Source: Ectocarpus siliculosus (lineage: Eukaryota > Sar > Phaeophyceae > Ectocarpales > Ectocarpaceae). Taken from it: a DNA stretch of 64,000 nucleotides. Where the stretch lies: positions 2,544,356 through 2,608,355 of the forward strand of contig FN649729.1 in assembly GCA_000310025.1 (NCBI GenBank). Reading direction: 5' to 3'. Positions 25,085 to 34,791 of this stretch are shown piece by piece (within the stretch, counting starts at the first letter, position 1; each line of letters opens with the position of its first letter). The position numbers and the translations under genes were made by a program. Under the pieces are notes generated by a model that ran no database searches, was not told where the DNA came from, and was given only the letters and a program-made list of their open reading frames with translations.

Positions 25085-25790
25085 TACACCCGCACAGCCC
25101 GAACGAAATTCACCCCCCAACTAGCGGTTGATCCAGGTAGCACGTGCCAAGTCCCAAGGAAATGAATTCCCCACCCCGTGCTGCGTAGATGCTATATGCA
25201 GTACCTGCCAAAGTCACAATTAACCCAAGTACCTTGTCCGGGGATTCACTCCACATCCCGTGCTAGATGGATGTAGTGTACACCTCTGGCAGAAGGACGA
25301 GCGTTGCACAGGTGAAGGGGGGGGGGCAGTGTCGTGTGCAGCACGTGCCAAGTTCGGAAAAACTTCACTCCCCGAACCCTGCTCGAAGCAACTCCTATAC
25401 ATGTATCCATTGCGAGTGCCAAGTCAGAAGTATATTGACTACCTGCTTCGTGCCACATGTACGCGCCAAGTCCGAACGAATTTCACTCACCGACCCGTCC
25501 CAGATATACTATTACCGTAGAAATCACTTTCAGATGCTAAAATATTCATTACTCTACCCGATATGCGCGTCGTACTGCGTCCGAAACAATTCCACTCCCC
25601 GGCACTTTCTACATATACATGCAATGTGGCACATGGGAAGTCCGAAAATCATTCATTCGCCACTCGTTGTTACGTATATGGTATGTAGCACGTGCCACAT
25701 TCACTCCCCAGCCCGTTCTTCTCTGTACTTTGTTCGAAGTAGCACGTTGCAATCTCCAAAAGAATATTCACTCACCTCGACTGTGCGGAG
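25085..25790 (+). repeat. Degenerate tandem array with CACGTG cores
   Basis: About nine or ten imperfect copies of a 55-80 bp unit. The consensus runs (G)CACGTGCCAAGTCCGAA, then AATTCACTCCCCGACCCG, then a short AT-richer spacer often containing TATATGC-like words. Clear copies begin near 25140, 25341, 25410, 25462, 25570, 25625, 25685 and 25739. Divergence between copies is high, so the array is old. GCACGTGC is a palindromic G-box/E-box-like core; whether any protein binds it is unknown. Confidence 0.8.
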
Positions 25791-25950
25791 AGCTCCATGA
25801 GGGCCGTGACCACGACACCGTAGGTGCTAGGATCGCGGAAGGGCATCGCGGAGGCGGCGCTGCAAAGCTTGATGAATATCGCTTGAGCACCCTCGAGGTG
25901 GGTGCGAGAGAGCCGTGCTCGCCGAGAACCCACGCCATTCCTTGCATCAG
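25776..25950 (-). other. Candidate isolated exon, HEAT-like helices
   Basis: On the - strand an acceptor (accgagcag) at 25951 and a donor (CGAG|gtgagt) at 25775 bound 175 nt. One frame has GC-rich third positions and reads ARLSRTHLEGAQAIFIKLC, then MPFRDPSTYGVVVTALMELS. The HLEGAQAIFIKLC phrase loosely resembles helix-turn-helix pieces of importin-beta/transportin HEAT repeats, but the match is too short to name. The donor lies inside the last unit of the CACGTG array. No neighbouring exons were found, so this is a gene fragment, an exonised repeat or chance. Confidence 0.35.
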
Positions 25951-26099
25951 CTGCTCGGTTTTCGAAAACAGCGACAGCAACAGCACACAGGAACAACAGC
26001 AACGACATCACCAGCAGTTGCAGAAGGATGTGGAAATCCAACAAGCCAGGGCCTTTCCTACGTACTGAGCTCTCAATGATAGCACAGCGACAGCGGGAG

Positions 26100-26225
26100 A
26101 AGGGCTGGGTGTCATTCAATAGAATGTCCTACATCTGGATAGGTCGCTGCCAATGACAGTAACAACAGCGGGTGAAGGATGTGGGTGTCATTTTACAGCC
26201 AGGTCCTTGCATATAGTGTGAGTGT
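26100..26225 (+). repeat. Direct repeat, left copy
   Basis: Contains two sub-units starting GGGTGTCATT at 26107 and 26183. It is matched by 26815-26930 at an offset of about 711, sharing GGATAGGTCGCT, CAATGAC and CAGGTCCTTGCA/CAGGTTCCGTGCA. Confidence 0.75.
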
Positions 26226-26814
26226 TTTTGTTTTTGGCATCGACCGTGCTATCCGGCTGACCAATGAAAGTACGTCAGTCTCCGTGGTAACTTCTCCGCG
26301 CATGAGTCATATGCGGTTATGACCTGCGCTCTGACTTTCGCGATGGGTATTTTACCTCCCCGTCTTGCATTGGTGAGTTTACGGAAGGATCGTTCCACGA
26401 CGCAAACGTCGACGTCTCCTTCTTTTTTTTTTCCTTCGCACTCCTTCCTTGCCGCGGTTTTCACACCGACTTCGAACGTGGTGTGCAATTTCCTCTCTTC
26501 GTACCTTCCTCGTCGGCCTTCTCCATCTTGATGTACATTATGTATCCCTCGATTTTTCGGCTTTTCGATTCCGATAGACAAGACTACGGACTGACATGTC
26601 CCTTTCACCCCCGACGGGACCGCGCGCGCTCGTCGAGTGCCGAAATTCTTCACCACTTCCTTGCCTCTCCCAGCACCGACCCTTCTTCCCGCCCCTACAA
26701 ATCCTCTCCCCTTCTTCTTCTTTCCTTCCTCCCGGACACTCACCACCATCTGTCCTGGATGTTGGCCCCCAGCCCCATTGCGGGGCGGGGGGCCAATCCT
26801 TAACCCTAGTAGTC

Positions 26815-26930
26815 TATGGGTGTCAGTTTATAGAAGGTCCATATGGATAGGTCGCTTTCAATGACGGCAGTTGGAGAAAGGTGTTGGGTGTCATGTTTCG
26901 CAGACAGGTTCCGTGCACATGCGCGTACAC
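26815..26930 (+). repeat. Direct repeat, right copy
   Basis: Sub-units starting GGGTGTCAGT at 26818 and GGGTGTCATG at 26886 mirror the left copy at 26107 and 26183. The pair brackets about 590 bp of CT-rich DNA that has no supported gene on either strand. Confidence 0.75.
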
Positions 26931-27063
26931 GTCACTTTCAATATTCCCGGTGCAGGGACCGGAAACGCGTGGCGAGAGGGGCGCGACTACTGTGTTGTGG
27001 CAAAGAGAGACAAACACCGAAACATTCGTTGTTGGCAGAAGAGCGCAAGTGAACTCGTAGTAC

Positions 27064-27260
27064 CATTCCGGAGGAATATGGGGCATCGGATTTTCGGGGT
27101 TGATGTCAAAACCGCGCCGACCGTAGGTAGTGTTGACCGCAGGCACACTAGAACCCTGCACGCGTTTCACACGCGCAACATGGCGGGGCTTCCATGATTC
27201 CGGAGCTTTTCCCGACGCCGCAGCTGCCTCATTCGCCCCTCCAGCTCCATCGGTTGCTTG
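27064..27260 (-). other. Candidate exon, unknown family, IPPEW motif
   Basis: The - strand frame is open from an acceptor (tacgtcag) at 27261 and reads QATDGAGGANEAAAASGKAP, then PRHVARVKRVQGSS, then GRRGFDINPENPMPHIPPEW. Codon third positions favour it over the + strand frame. A weak donor (gtacta) falls within the Trp codon; without it the frame continues with less protein-like sequence. The IPPEW end faintly recalls the VPPEW motif of complex I subunit NDUFA12, but nothing upstream agrees and I do not claim it. No partner exons were found. Confidence 0.35.
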
Positions 27261-27299
27261 CTGACGTACATACCTACCTCGTCGACTACATGCAATACT

Positions 27300-28440
27300 C
27301 CATGCCACGCGTCCGTCTGTCGTGTCGTGGCCTCGTGGCTTTGCTTTGCAAGGTCTTGGTGGAAGACAAGTAGGCAGTCGGCGTTCGGCTGAGAGGGAGG
27401 ATGACATTCTACATACAGGAGACTTGCTCAGGTATACCTACCGACGTAGATTACACCTCAGACGAACTTGTAAGGCTCCCCCCCCCCCCCGACAGGGTCT
27501 CCCACACTTTCTACAGTTCTTCTAAAACGCCCATGGGACGCCCATGCAACCCTGTCAGTAGTGTGGGAGAGCGACATCGGGCTGGCCATCTCCGTTTCTA
27601 CGTATCCATCTTCGATCTCCGACCAGCAAACTGCGACACCGCAACTGACTGCGGCATCGTTTTGTGGTTGGTTGTTCGAAGAGAACCAAATGAAAAATTC
27701 TGCGGAGGGACAAACGGGCAACAAACTGGAGCGCGTTTGTTCTCTGGGCACCCACAACCTGTGAAACTGTTGATGATTGTCACGTTTCTCATATCGGCAG
27801 GCGGCAACTGGCCGCCCTTTTCTTCGTCGATCCCATCTCACCACAGCTGTCAGGGCGAAACAAGAAGAGGATGCCTCCAGCCCCACCAAAATGTAAGAAC
27901 ACACAGAAAACAGCCCATTCTGCATGCCACAGCAGCGTTGTCTTCATTGCGTAATAACGGCAGGTCATAGGAAGCATATCACCGTAAGGCGCTCGCCGTG
28001 CCGATGCGCAGACCTTTGGAGCAGAGAGCGGAGGCGGCAGAGGAACCTTAAGCTTCTGAGCGAAGGTGTGTCTCCTAGAAGGTAGGCGCGATCGGGATGA
28101 TCTCTGCCGAATAGTACATGTAGGGTTGTGTTGCTCGGGTCACATCAAGCTCCAGCCACAAGAGCGTTGGCGAGAGACATTGCATGTGATCTTCCTCATC
28201 GCTGGCTGCGGCCTATTGGCCCGCATCCAACCATCATGCCGAACTTCCGAGAACACTTGGTGCGGCCGTGAGCGGAGATGGGCTGATTCATCAGGCCTTC
28301 TGGAGTGGTGGGTAGCAGACAGCGGGTGGATGACGAGCCTTTTCGGGAACGGGAGACATACAACTATTGGGTCTGGCTGTCTTCACATTGGGCTTACAGC
28401 AGTACATACATGCAAGTACTTCTGTAGATAAATGCACAGG
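27300..28440. other. Gene-free stretch
   Basis: Open frames at 27401-27970 (+) and 27458-27925 (-) overlap on opposite strands and neither has a family signature. A short inverted repeat (CTCCCACACT near 27497 and AGTGTGGGAG near 27560) spans about 65 bp. Confidence 0.35.
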
Positions 28441-28660
28441 AAAAAATTGAGCCCGTGAGGCACCATGAGGCACCATCAAAATGATCGCATATCATGGCAC
28501 CATGAGACTACTTCCATGACACACCTTGGCGCTAGGCCTTGGTGTTTTGTTTCTCACTGTGACAGGAATTTGTGTCATCACCAAGTCGTGATTGTGTCAT
28601 GACAGGTTCACGATGAGTGCACCATGCATGACCGAGACATGCTCATGTCATCACCCAAGG
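28440..28660. repeat. CATGA-rich imperfect repeat
   Basis: Repeated short words GCACCATGAG, GTGTCATGACA and GTCATCACC(A)AAG occur several times in both orientations. The style resembles the larger CATG-palindrome array at 30425-30690. Confidence 0.55.
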
Positions 28661-28699
28661 GGTCTTCGTGAAAACAAATTCAAGACACATAAGCCTACT

Positions 28700-29215
28700 A
28701 TCGAAAATCGGGGTCCGTTGGGGGGGGGGGGGGGGGACTCCTAATCCTGCATGCCGGAATAAGCCCCGTTCTCACCGGAACAGGCTCTCCCATCACCAAA
28801 CGCGAAACGCCCTGAGGGGTTCGGCGAATCCCATGAAAAATGGGCTGCATCCTGGTAAACGTGTTCGGCATCTAATGGTTACTTTCTTTTCTACGGGTGA
28901 AAACTGCCTATGACTTAAATTTTCTGGGGCTTTCACTTCCAGATACAGTTGTAAGGACTGTGTAACTGCCTGGAGGGTGCTTGGCCAATTTTACACAACG
29001 TGGTGCAATTATTTTACTCGACCCGTACAACAAAATTTATTGGACCCCCAGTCATGGTTTCCGCATAAAAAAACAAAAAGGGGGAAAAAAAAAACGGTAC
29101 CCTGGTTGCCGAGCTCAGGATGTGTTGGGTTTTTTTTTAAACATCGCTGCCAAGGGAGGAAAACCCAACCCGGAGGGCAACCCCGGGGGGGGGGGGGGGA
29201 TGTACTCTTAGTCGT
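28700..29215 (+). repeat. Interspersed repeat copy 2
   Basis: Same family as 2964-3475 (inverted) and 29216-29945. Order of parts: a G homopolymer of about 20, GTTCTCACCGGAACAGGCTC, CATCACCAAACGCGAAACGC, a CTTTCACTTCCAGATACAG segment, CACAACGTGGTGCAATTAT, an A-rich tract, GGTACCCTGGTTGCCGAGCTC and one unit of the GACGAAAACCC-type minisatellite. It is directly followed by copy 3 in the same orientation. It is more diverged and lacks about 30 bp near its start that copy 3 has. Confidence 0.85.
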
Positions 29216-29660
29216 GCATGCCGTACATTGACCTCGCATCCCTACAAAGCCGGGACGGAGCACGCCGGGTTCTCACCGGACCAGGCTCTCACATCACCAA
29301 GCGCGAAGCGCCGTGAGGTATTCGGCGAGTCGCATGAAGGGTGCGCTGCATCCTGCTAAGGGTGTTCAGCATCTTGTGCTTACTTGCTTGCGTACGGATG
29401 ACAGCTGCGTGTGACTTAATTTATTTTCTGGTGCTTTCACTTCCAGAGACAGTTGTAAGCACTGTCTAGCTGCCTCGAGGATGCTTGACCATTTTAACAC
29501 AACGTGGTGCGATCATCTCCCTTGCGTGAAGTGAGGATTCTCCACCCCGCACAACATGATCTACTCGACCACCATTCATTATGGTTACCGCCAATAAAAA
29601 AACAGAGGTAAAAAAAAAAAACGGTATCCTGGTTGCCGAGTTCACGAAGTGGATTGGCTT
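29216..29660 (+). repeat. Interspersed repeat copy 3
   Basis: Contains CCGGGACGGAGCACGCCGGG, CACCAAGCGCGAAGCGCC, CTTTCACTTCCAGAGACAG, CACAACGTGGTGCGATCAT, an A-rich tract and GGTATCCTGGTTGCCGAGTTC in the same order as copies 1 and 2. Its right end has expanded into the minisatellite that follows. No protein-coding potential is shared among the three copies. Confidence 0.85.
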
Positions 29661-29945
29661 GTTTTACAACGTCGTTGCCAATCGACGAAAACCCAATCCC
29701 GATGGCAAACACCGAGTGGGGGGCTTGTTTTACAACGTCGTTGCCAAGCGACGAAAACCCAACCCCGATGGCAAACACCGGGGGGGGGGCGGCATGTTTT
29801 ACAACGTCGTTTCCAAGCGACGAAAACCCAACCCCGATGGCAACCACCGGGGACGAAAGGAAACACCGGGGGGGGCGGCATGTTTGATAATGTCGTTGCC
29901 AAGCGATGAAAACCCAACCCCGATGGAAAACATCGGGGGGGAGGG
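29660..29945 (+). repeat. Minisatellite of about 60 bp grown from the repeat's 3' unit
   Basis: Four to five tandem units of the form TTTACAACGTCGTTGCCAAG, CGACGAAAACCCAACCCCGA, TGGCAAACACCG plus a variable G run. Copies 1 and 2 of the interspersed repeat carry a single such unit, so the array arose here by local expansion. G runs of 8-10 separate the units. Open frames here are repeat artefacts. Confidence 0.9.
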
Positions 29946-30424
29946 GACTCTATTTTCTACTTCTAGTATATGTTTGCGTAAGGGGCACCGTGGATAGAAA
30001 AAACTCTGCAGTAGGGGGGTCAATGACTTGTGTTCGTGAACGAAGCCTATGCTATTTGCTATATAAAACAGACATCGAAAATGCCCTCCCGGGGGGGGGG
30101 GGGGCGGAGGGGGGTGGCCTATGTGTCCGGAATTTTTTTCACGTGAACCCTTGCATCACCCCATCGTGACCCAACCATGACTTGATGATCAACGTCGATG
30201 TACATGTAGCACAATGCCCGCACACCCACCCAGCATTATCCCATTTTCACCAACCCAGCGGCAATGCCAGCAGACCAACCTGTAAAACGTATCCATCCAG
30301 CGCCAACCTACAGTAGCACCTGTCGTGTGGGTTGTGGGTTAGGGGTAGGTAGCGTTAGGGAAGCGCCTGCCAAAGCAGATCATCAGTTGTAAATATATGT
30401 TGTTTGTGAGCATCAGAATTGCAG

Positions 30425-30690
30425 TGGCCATGACAGAGTCACGCCCGTGTCATGAGCTGGCCTGAGGCCATGACTCCATCTCGATTACTCTGTCATTACC
30501 CGCTCATGACTCGGTCCCGATCGGATCATAGCTCGGTCATGACCCGGTCATGATCCGGTGCCGTGACCTGGCCATGATCGGGCCATGACGAAGTCATGAC
30601 CGGGGCGTGATCGATTCATCGAGATGGGGTCATGACCTGGATCATGATCGATCTCGGTCATGCTTCGGTCATGCTTCGGTCATGACCAAC
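30425..30690. repeat. Array of CATG-centred palindromes (GGTCATGACC)
   Basis: About fifteen CATGA/TCATG words in 265 bp, many as full palindromes: GGTCATGACCCGG, GGTCATGATCCGG, GGCCATGATCGGGCCATGAC, GGGTCATGACCTGG, then three successive CGGTCATG(C/A) units at the right end. Spacing is about 10-20 bp. There is no coding frame. Confidence 0.85.
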
Positions 30691-30699
30691 GAAGTTCCG

Positions 30700-31211
30700 G
30701 TGCCTTGGCTGGCGCATGAAACATTGTTAAAACCCTAACGCTAACCATAACCCGTACCGCAAACCGACACGACCGATGCTAGCTTGACGCTCGGTGGATA
30801 TAAGTTGTAGGTTGGTGCGCTGGCATTGTAGCTAGATTGGTTACGATGGGACGCCTCGCAGGCGGACTTGCAGTCATTGGTGCTTACAGCAGGATGGCGC
30901 TCAACTCCATCACGGCTTCAAATAAAAAAAGCACAACAACAAATTGTTTGTGTGCTTCACGCCAAACGGGGAGCACCAAATAGAAGCAGCATTTCTAAAC
31001 GTTATGCGAAAATTTGACCGAGAAGGTACTTGAATTTCCGGGGTATGGGATGGTCGTCCGATAAATTGTTTTTCCTTCACCCCTACCTTTTCCCAGGACG
31101 GAAAAACGAACCATTTAAGCATCCTGCACCCCCAGGAAACTCTATTTCTGTGAAAAGAAGGTATTGTTCCACCACTAAAGCCGCTGATGTAAATAGTGTG
31201 TTTCTCGCCGC
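30700..31211. other. Spacer upstream of the 31212 gene
   Basis: Contains a telomere-like AAACCCTAACGCTAACCATA near 30730. No clear TATA or initiator could be assigned for the gene that begins at 31212. Confidence 0.35.
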
Positions 31212-34200
31212 ATGGCTCTTCCACACCATTCAAATATTGATACAGATGACGCGCCTTGCCTGAGGGCTTCGTTGTGGACGATCGGGGTCTCGCTCTTGGT
31301 TGGGTCCACCAACATCGTCATCAGCAACGCCTCGGAATGTCTGGTAGGGTGCACGCTGATGGGATTGGATCCTTTTGACACGGACACGCTGGTGGAGTGG
31401 AATGAGCGTGATACGTGTGATGGCAGCGTCGGGTGCGAAGTAAACACAGGTGACACCCTGGCAACCTGGGTGGGTTGCGGCAGCGCCGACGCCTCAAGCT
31501 GCCTGTGGGCTGCAACTTCGGGCACAGACGGCTCCAGCGATTGCAGTTGCTCCGTATGCGGCAGCGCCAACTCCTTTGCTTCCTCGTACATGAGCGAATA
31601 CCCCACGTGGACCAGAATTGCATGCTACATTGCCGACGTGGAAGCCGTGGGCTTTGATGCGAGCGTTTGTGTTGCCGCCGTGGTCGATGACGGTGCGATG
31701 GCTTGCGTGGATGAACCGTACGAAACCCCTGCGTTGGAGCAATTAAGCTGCCCGTCGGCAGGGTTCACGCTCACGACGTCTAGTAACTGTGACTTGGACG
31801 GAACCCTGAGAGAGGCAGGAGAGATGTTCGGTGAAACCATCGGGACTTTCGCGTGGCCTACAGACGACTCCAGCGGTTTATCACCTTCTACCGTCTCCAC
31901 CGACGACAGCGTTTTCCCAACTGCTGCCGACGATGACGACTGGCCCCCTTCCGACGATGACGACTGGCCCCCTTCCGACGACGACGACTGGCCCCCTTCC
32001 GACGATGTCTACTGGCCCCCTTCCGGCACCGAAGACAGGGGTATAATATTGACCGATGACGGTGAGTGGCGACGGTGAGTGGCGCTTACGGGGGTGCTGA
32101 TGACGATTGTGTCTTTGATACGTGATATTGGTGGTGGCTGCAACGAGGTCGTCGATTTTGTTGGACGGGCGACATACGTTAATACTTCCAAGTATGGTTG
32201 TTAGAGGTGTCGAGGGCAGCATGTAATGTTCGCTTGACTATATTGTCGAAGGACGCGCTCAGAACAGAGTCTTGTTCGTCCACGAATACCAACTTCGCAT
32301 TACTGGATACCCTGCGGTAAGCGCGGATCATGCCCGGATAATTCACATCCTTGTACGTAGTTCCGGGGTACGGAAATTTTGTTTTTTGGGACGCCGGAAG
32401 AGACTATCGAATAAAACGACAACGGAATAGACTAGACTCGGTGTTTTGTTGTATATACTGTAGTCCCACCCGCTCGGCCGAAGGAATACTAGAAGTAACA
32501 TAGAACAGGGGACTGGGCTAAACCTATACCGAACAAGCACCTGGGTGCATTGACAAACACCATTCTGTAAGTTTTTGCGCGCCGGGTCTCACACAGCCTC
32601 TCTTTGCGGTTTGTCGTTGTTCTAGTCCCCTTGCTTTATTGCCGGCTGGCTGTAGTTCGCTCATTGACACAATGCTAGAGTACCTCATACACTACAACAT
32701 TCTGAAGAGCCCCACGTGGCTACCCGCGGTATGGCTAGAACACGATTATGGCGTGTAGCTTAACGGGTAAATACACGTTTTCCTCGACACACAGTCAGCT
32801 GAATGGTATATCTCCCGACGAACTTTGAGCTTGTGCGTCGTATAATCAAGGAGTTTGTTGCTGAGCACGTCACCTCCTGTGTCACGATGACTCGCTCTAC
32901 ATGCACCAGGTTTCTGGCATATTTCAAAACCAACGTTTTACTCTGTCGTCCCTCGAGTGTATCAGGTGTTCCCACGCTAACGATGACCAACTCCATGCGC
33001 GAGTTCTATCGTATCCATCAAGGCTGTTTCTTCCTTGCGAAGCCTGTTTTCGAATACGCGCACCCCCTTTTCTCCCTTGAACCAATCATCAAGGGTATTG
33101 ATGATCTTGTTCGCGCTATATATGCCTCTCCGTGCTTTGTCGGGCCGTTGTTTTCGCCGGCCTGCGCTTGATGACCGCGTGTCCATTTCGCCTCTTTCCA
33201 AGAATACCGAGCCTACCTCATCGGCTCAAGTCGATTACCCCAACCCCCCTCCTCTAGCACCCACGTCACCGCCCACACCCGAAGGCAGGCTGTCGTTGAT
33301 TCCGTAGCTCGGGCTACTCCACTGAAGTCGACCGGGGGGCGCATCATACCTACAAGTGTCGACGTACTATCACCGATGGACAACATTCTCAGTGGACATG
33401 CACACGCACGATCAACAACGGGCTCAGGCATCCCCACAACAAGGCATGAATTGTGTCATGGCGTGCACAGACAATGATGTCAAACCATCCCTTCGGTGCC
33501 AGTCTCCCGGGCATGCCTGGCGAAGCCATCCCCAATGGTCTGCACCCCCATACCTCCTTCCCCTGGTTGAACGTCCGCGTTAAATATTGTGCGATACATC
33601 CGTGCCATACCGCGAGCGTTTCGATCATCCCCTAACCGTGTCCACAAGTGCAATATTTTCTTTTCCTGAGCTTAACCCCCCAAATGTTTCCCCCCTCGTG
33701 GCAGTGTCTACCCCATCAACACAAGCCGAACCGCCATCTTCCTCGCCAGTGTCACCAGAGGAGGCCGACTCCGGAGGTACGCGGAAGAATAATCTTTTGT
33801 TGTCGTTGTTTGACTTCTCCCCGCCCGATGTCGCAGTCGTCTGCTGCTGGACAGCCTGCCACATGCACCAAATACACACGTACTACAAGTAGGTAGCAGC
33901 TCGCGTAGGCACGCTTCAGTGGGCGTATTAAAAAAAGGTTGAGTTCTCGGTCAATAAAGCAAGTACTCGCTTGCCGGACTCTCTCGACAACAACGCTTGG
34001 TCAAGGCAGCCTGATGGGGACCATGTTTGACTCGCGTGAAGAGAAATACATTCCCCTCGTCTCCTCATTGTTCTAGAAACTCACGAGGTTTTCTAGGCCG
34101 TCACCGTTCATGGCGCCAACTTTGGGTAGGTGGTTCATTCATCACCGATTGACCCAGTGGGCTAGCACATGACGATGGTATAACAATGAGTTATTGGGGC

Positions 34201-34791
34201 GTCTCACGCTCATGGAATTTAGGTGAAGGGCAGCGGACTGAAGTCTCCTGTTTCGGTCGATTAGTTTCTGTTTTGGTCTTGAGTTTCAAGCACCCGTCAC
34301 ATTACCTTCCGTCCGCTTCAATACGAAGAGAAATATTTCCCTTTCGCAAGCTATCATCCCAAAGTACGACGCAAAAACCAAGCAAGTAGTACCTCCCATC
34401 ACTCGGGAACAAACCCCCCCGGCCAATAATAGGTCTAGAAGAAAACTGGAAGAAGGGCCGCACGCAAACACCCCCAGTATTTTGTAGGAGGAAACGAGTG
34501 CACTGCGCCGCTCTGAAGGTGAGTCACCTTGTGTCATAGAGACAATCAGTATTCGCTCGTGGTCAATAGGTATTGAAATCTAATCCAGTCGACAGACTGA
34601 AACCTTGTCATCTTGGAGTTCCCCAGCGTATCTCGATCAGTTTGTCTGACCACAAGTCCGTCGCTTCTTCTCGATTGCCCTCCACAGATGATGGCGGCAC
34701 AGACATGATGACGGAGGTCATCATTAGCGTGGTTTCAACGGTGGTCGGTGGGGTGATCTTGGCGATAATCAAGAAGAAATATTTCTCATAG
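31212..34791 (+). CDS. Putative Cys-rich surface protein, DDDDWPPS repeats, membrane anchor
   Basis: Three exons, 31212-32061, 33705-33776 and 34688-34791, join with phase-1 introns (GACG|gtgagt, gtggcag|TGTCT, GGAG|gtacgc, ctccacag|ATGATG) into 341 residues. The N-terminus has a hydrophobic signal-like segment (LWTIGVSLLVGSTNIVI) after about 20 residues. A Cys-rich ectodomain follows (ECLVGC, TCDGSVGC, GCGSADASSC, DCSCSVCGS, ACYIAD, VCVAAV, ACVDE). Near 31930-32025 a 24-bp unit gives three DDDDWPPS copies and a variant DDVYWPPS. Exon 2 is a Pro/Ser/Thr stalk (VSTPSTQAEPPSSSPVSPEE). Exon 3 is a membrane helix with a basic stop-transfer (VIISVVSTVVGGVILAIIKK). The predicted topology is type I at the cell surface. 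Ligand and role are unknown. A symmetric extra exon may lie at 33231-33284. Confidence 0.75.

Noticed and set aside
25776-25950. Calling the exon a transportin
   Set aside because: The similarity covers about a dozen residues and fails outside them.
26249-26749. 166-codon Lys/Arg/Gly-rich - strand frame
   Set aside because: Complement of a CT-rich tract; composition artefact without motif.
27064-27260. Naming the IPPEW exon as NDUFA12
   Set aside because: Only five residues agree with VPPEW and the surrounding sequence does not match the family.
29581-29997. Coding repeat protein with DENPTPMAN units
   Set aside because: Translation of the 60-bp minisatellite with variable G runs that break any frame.
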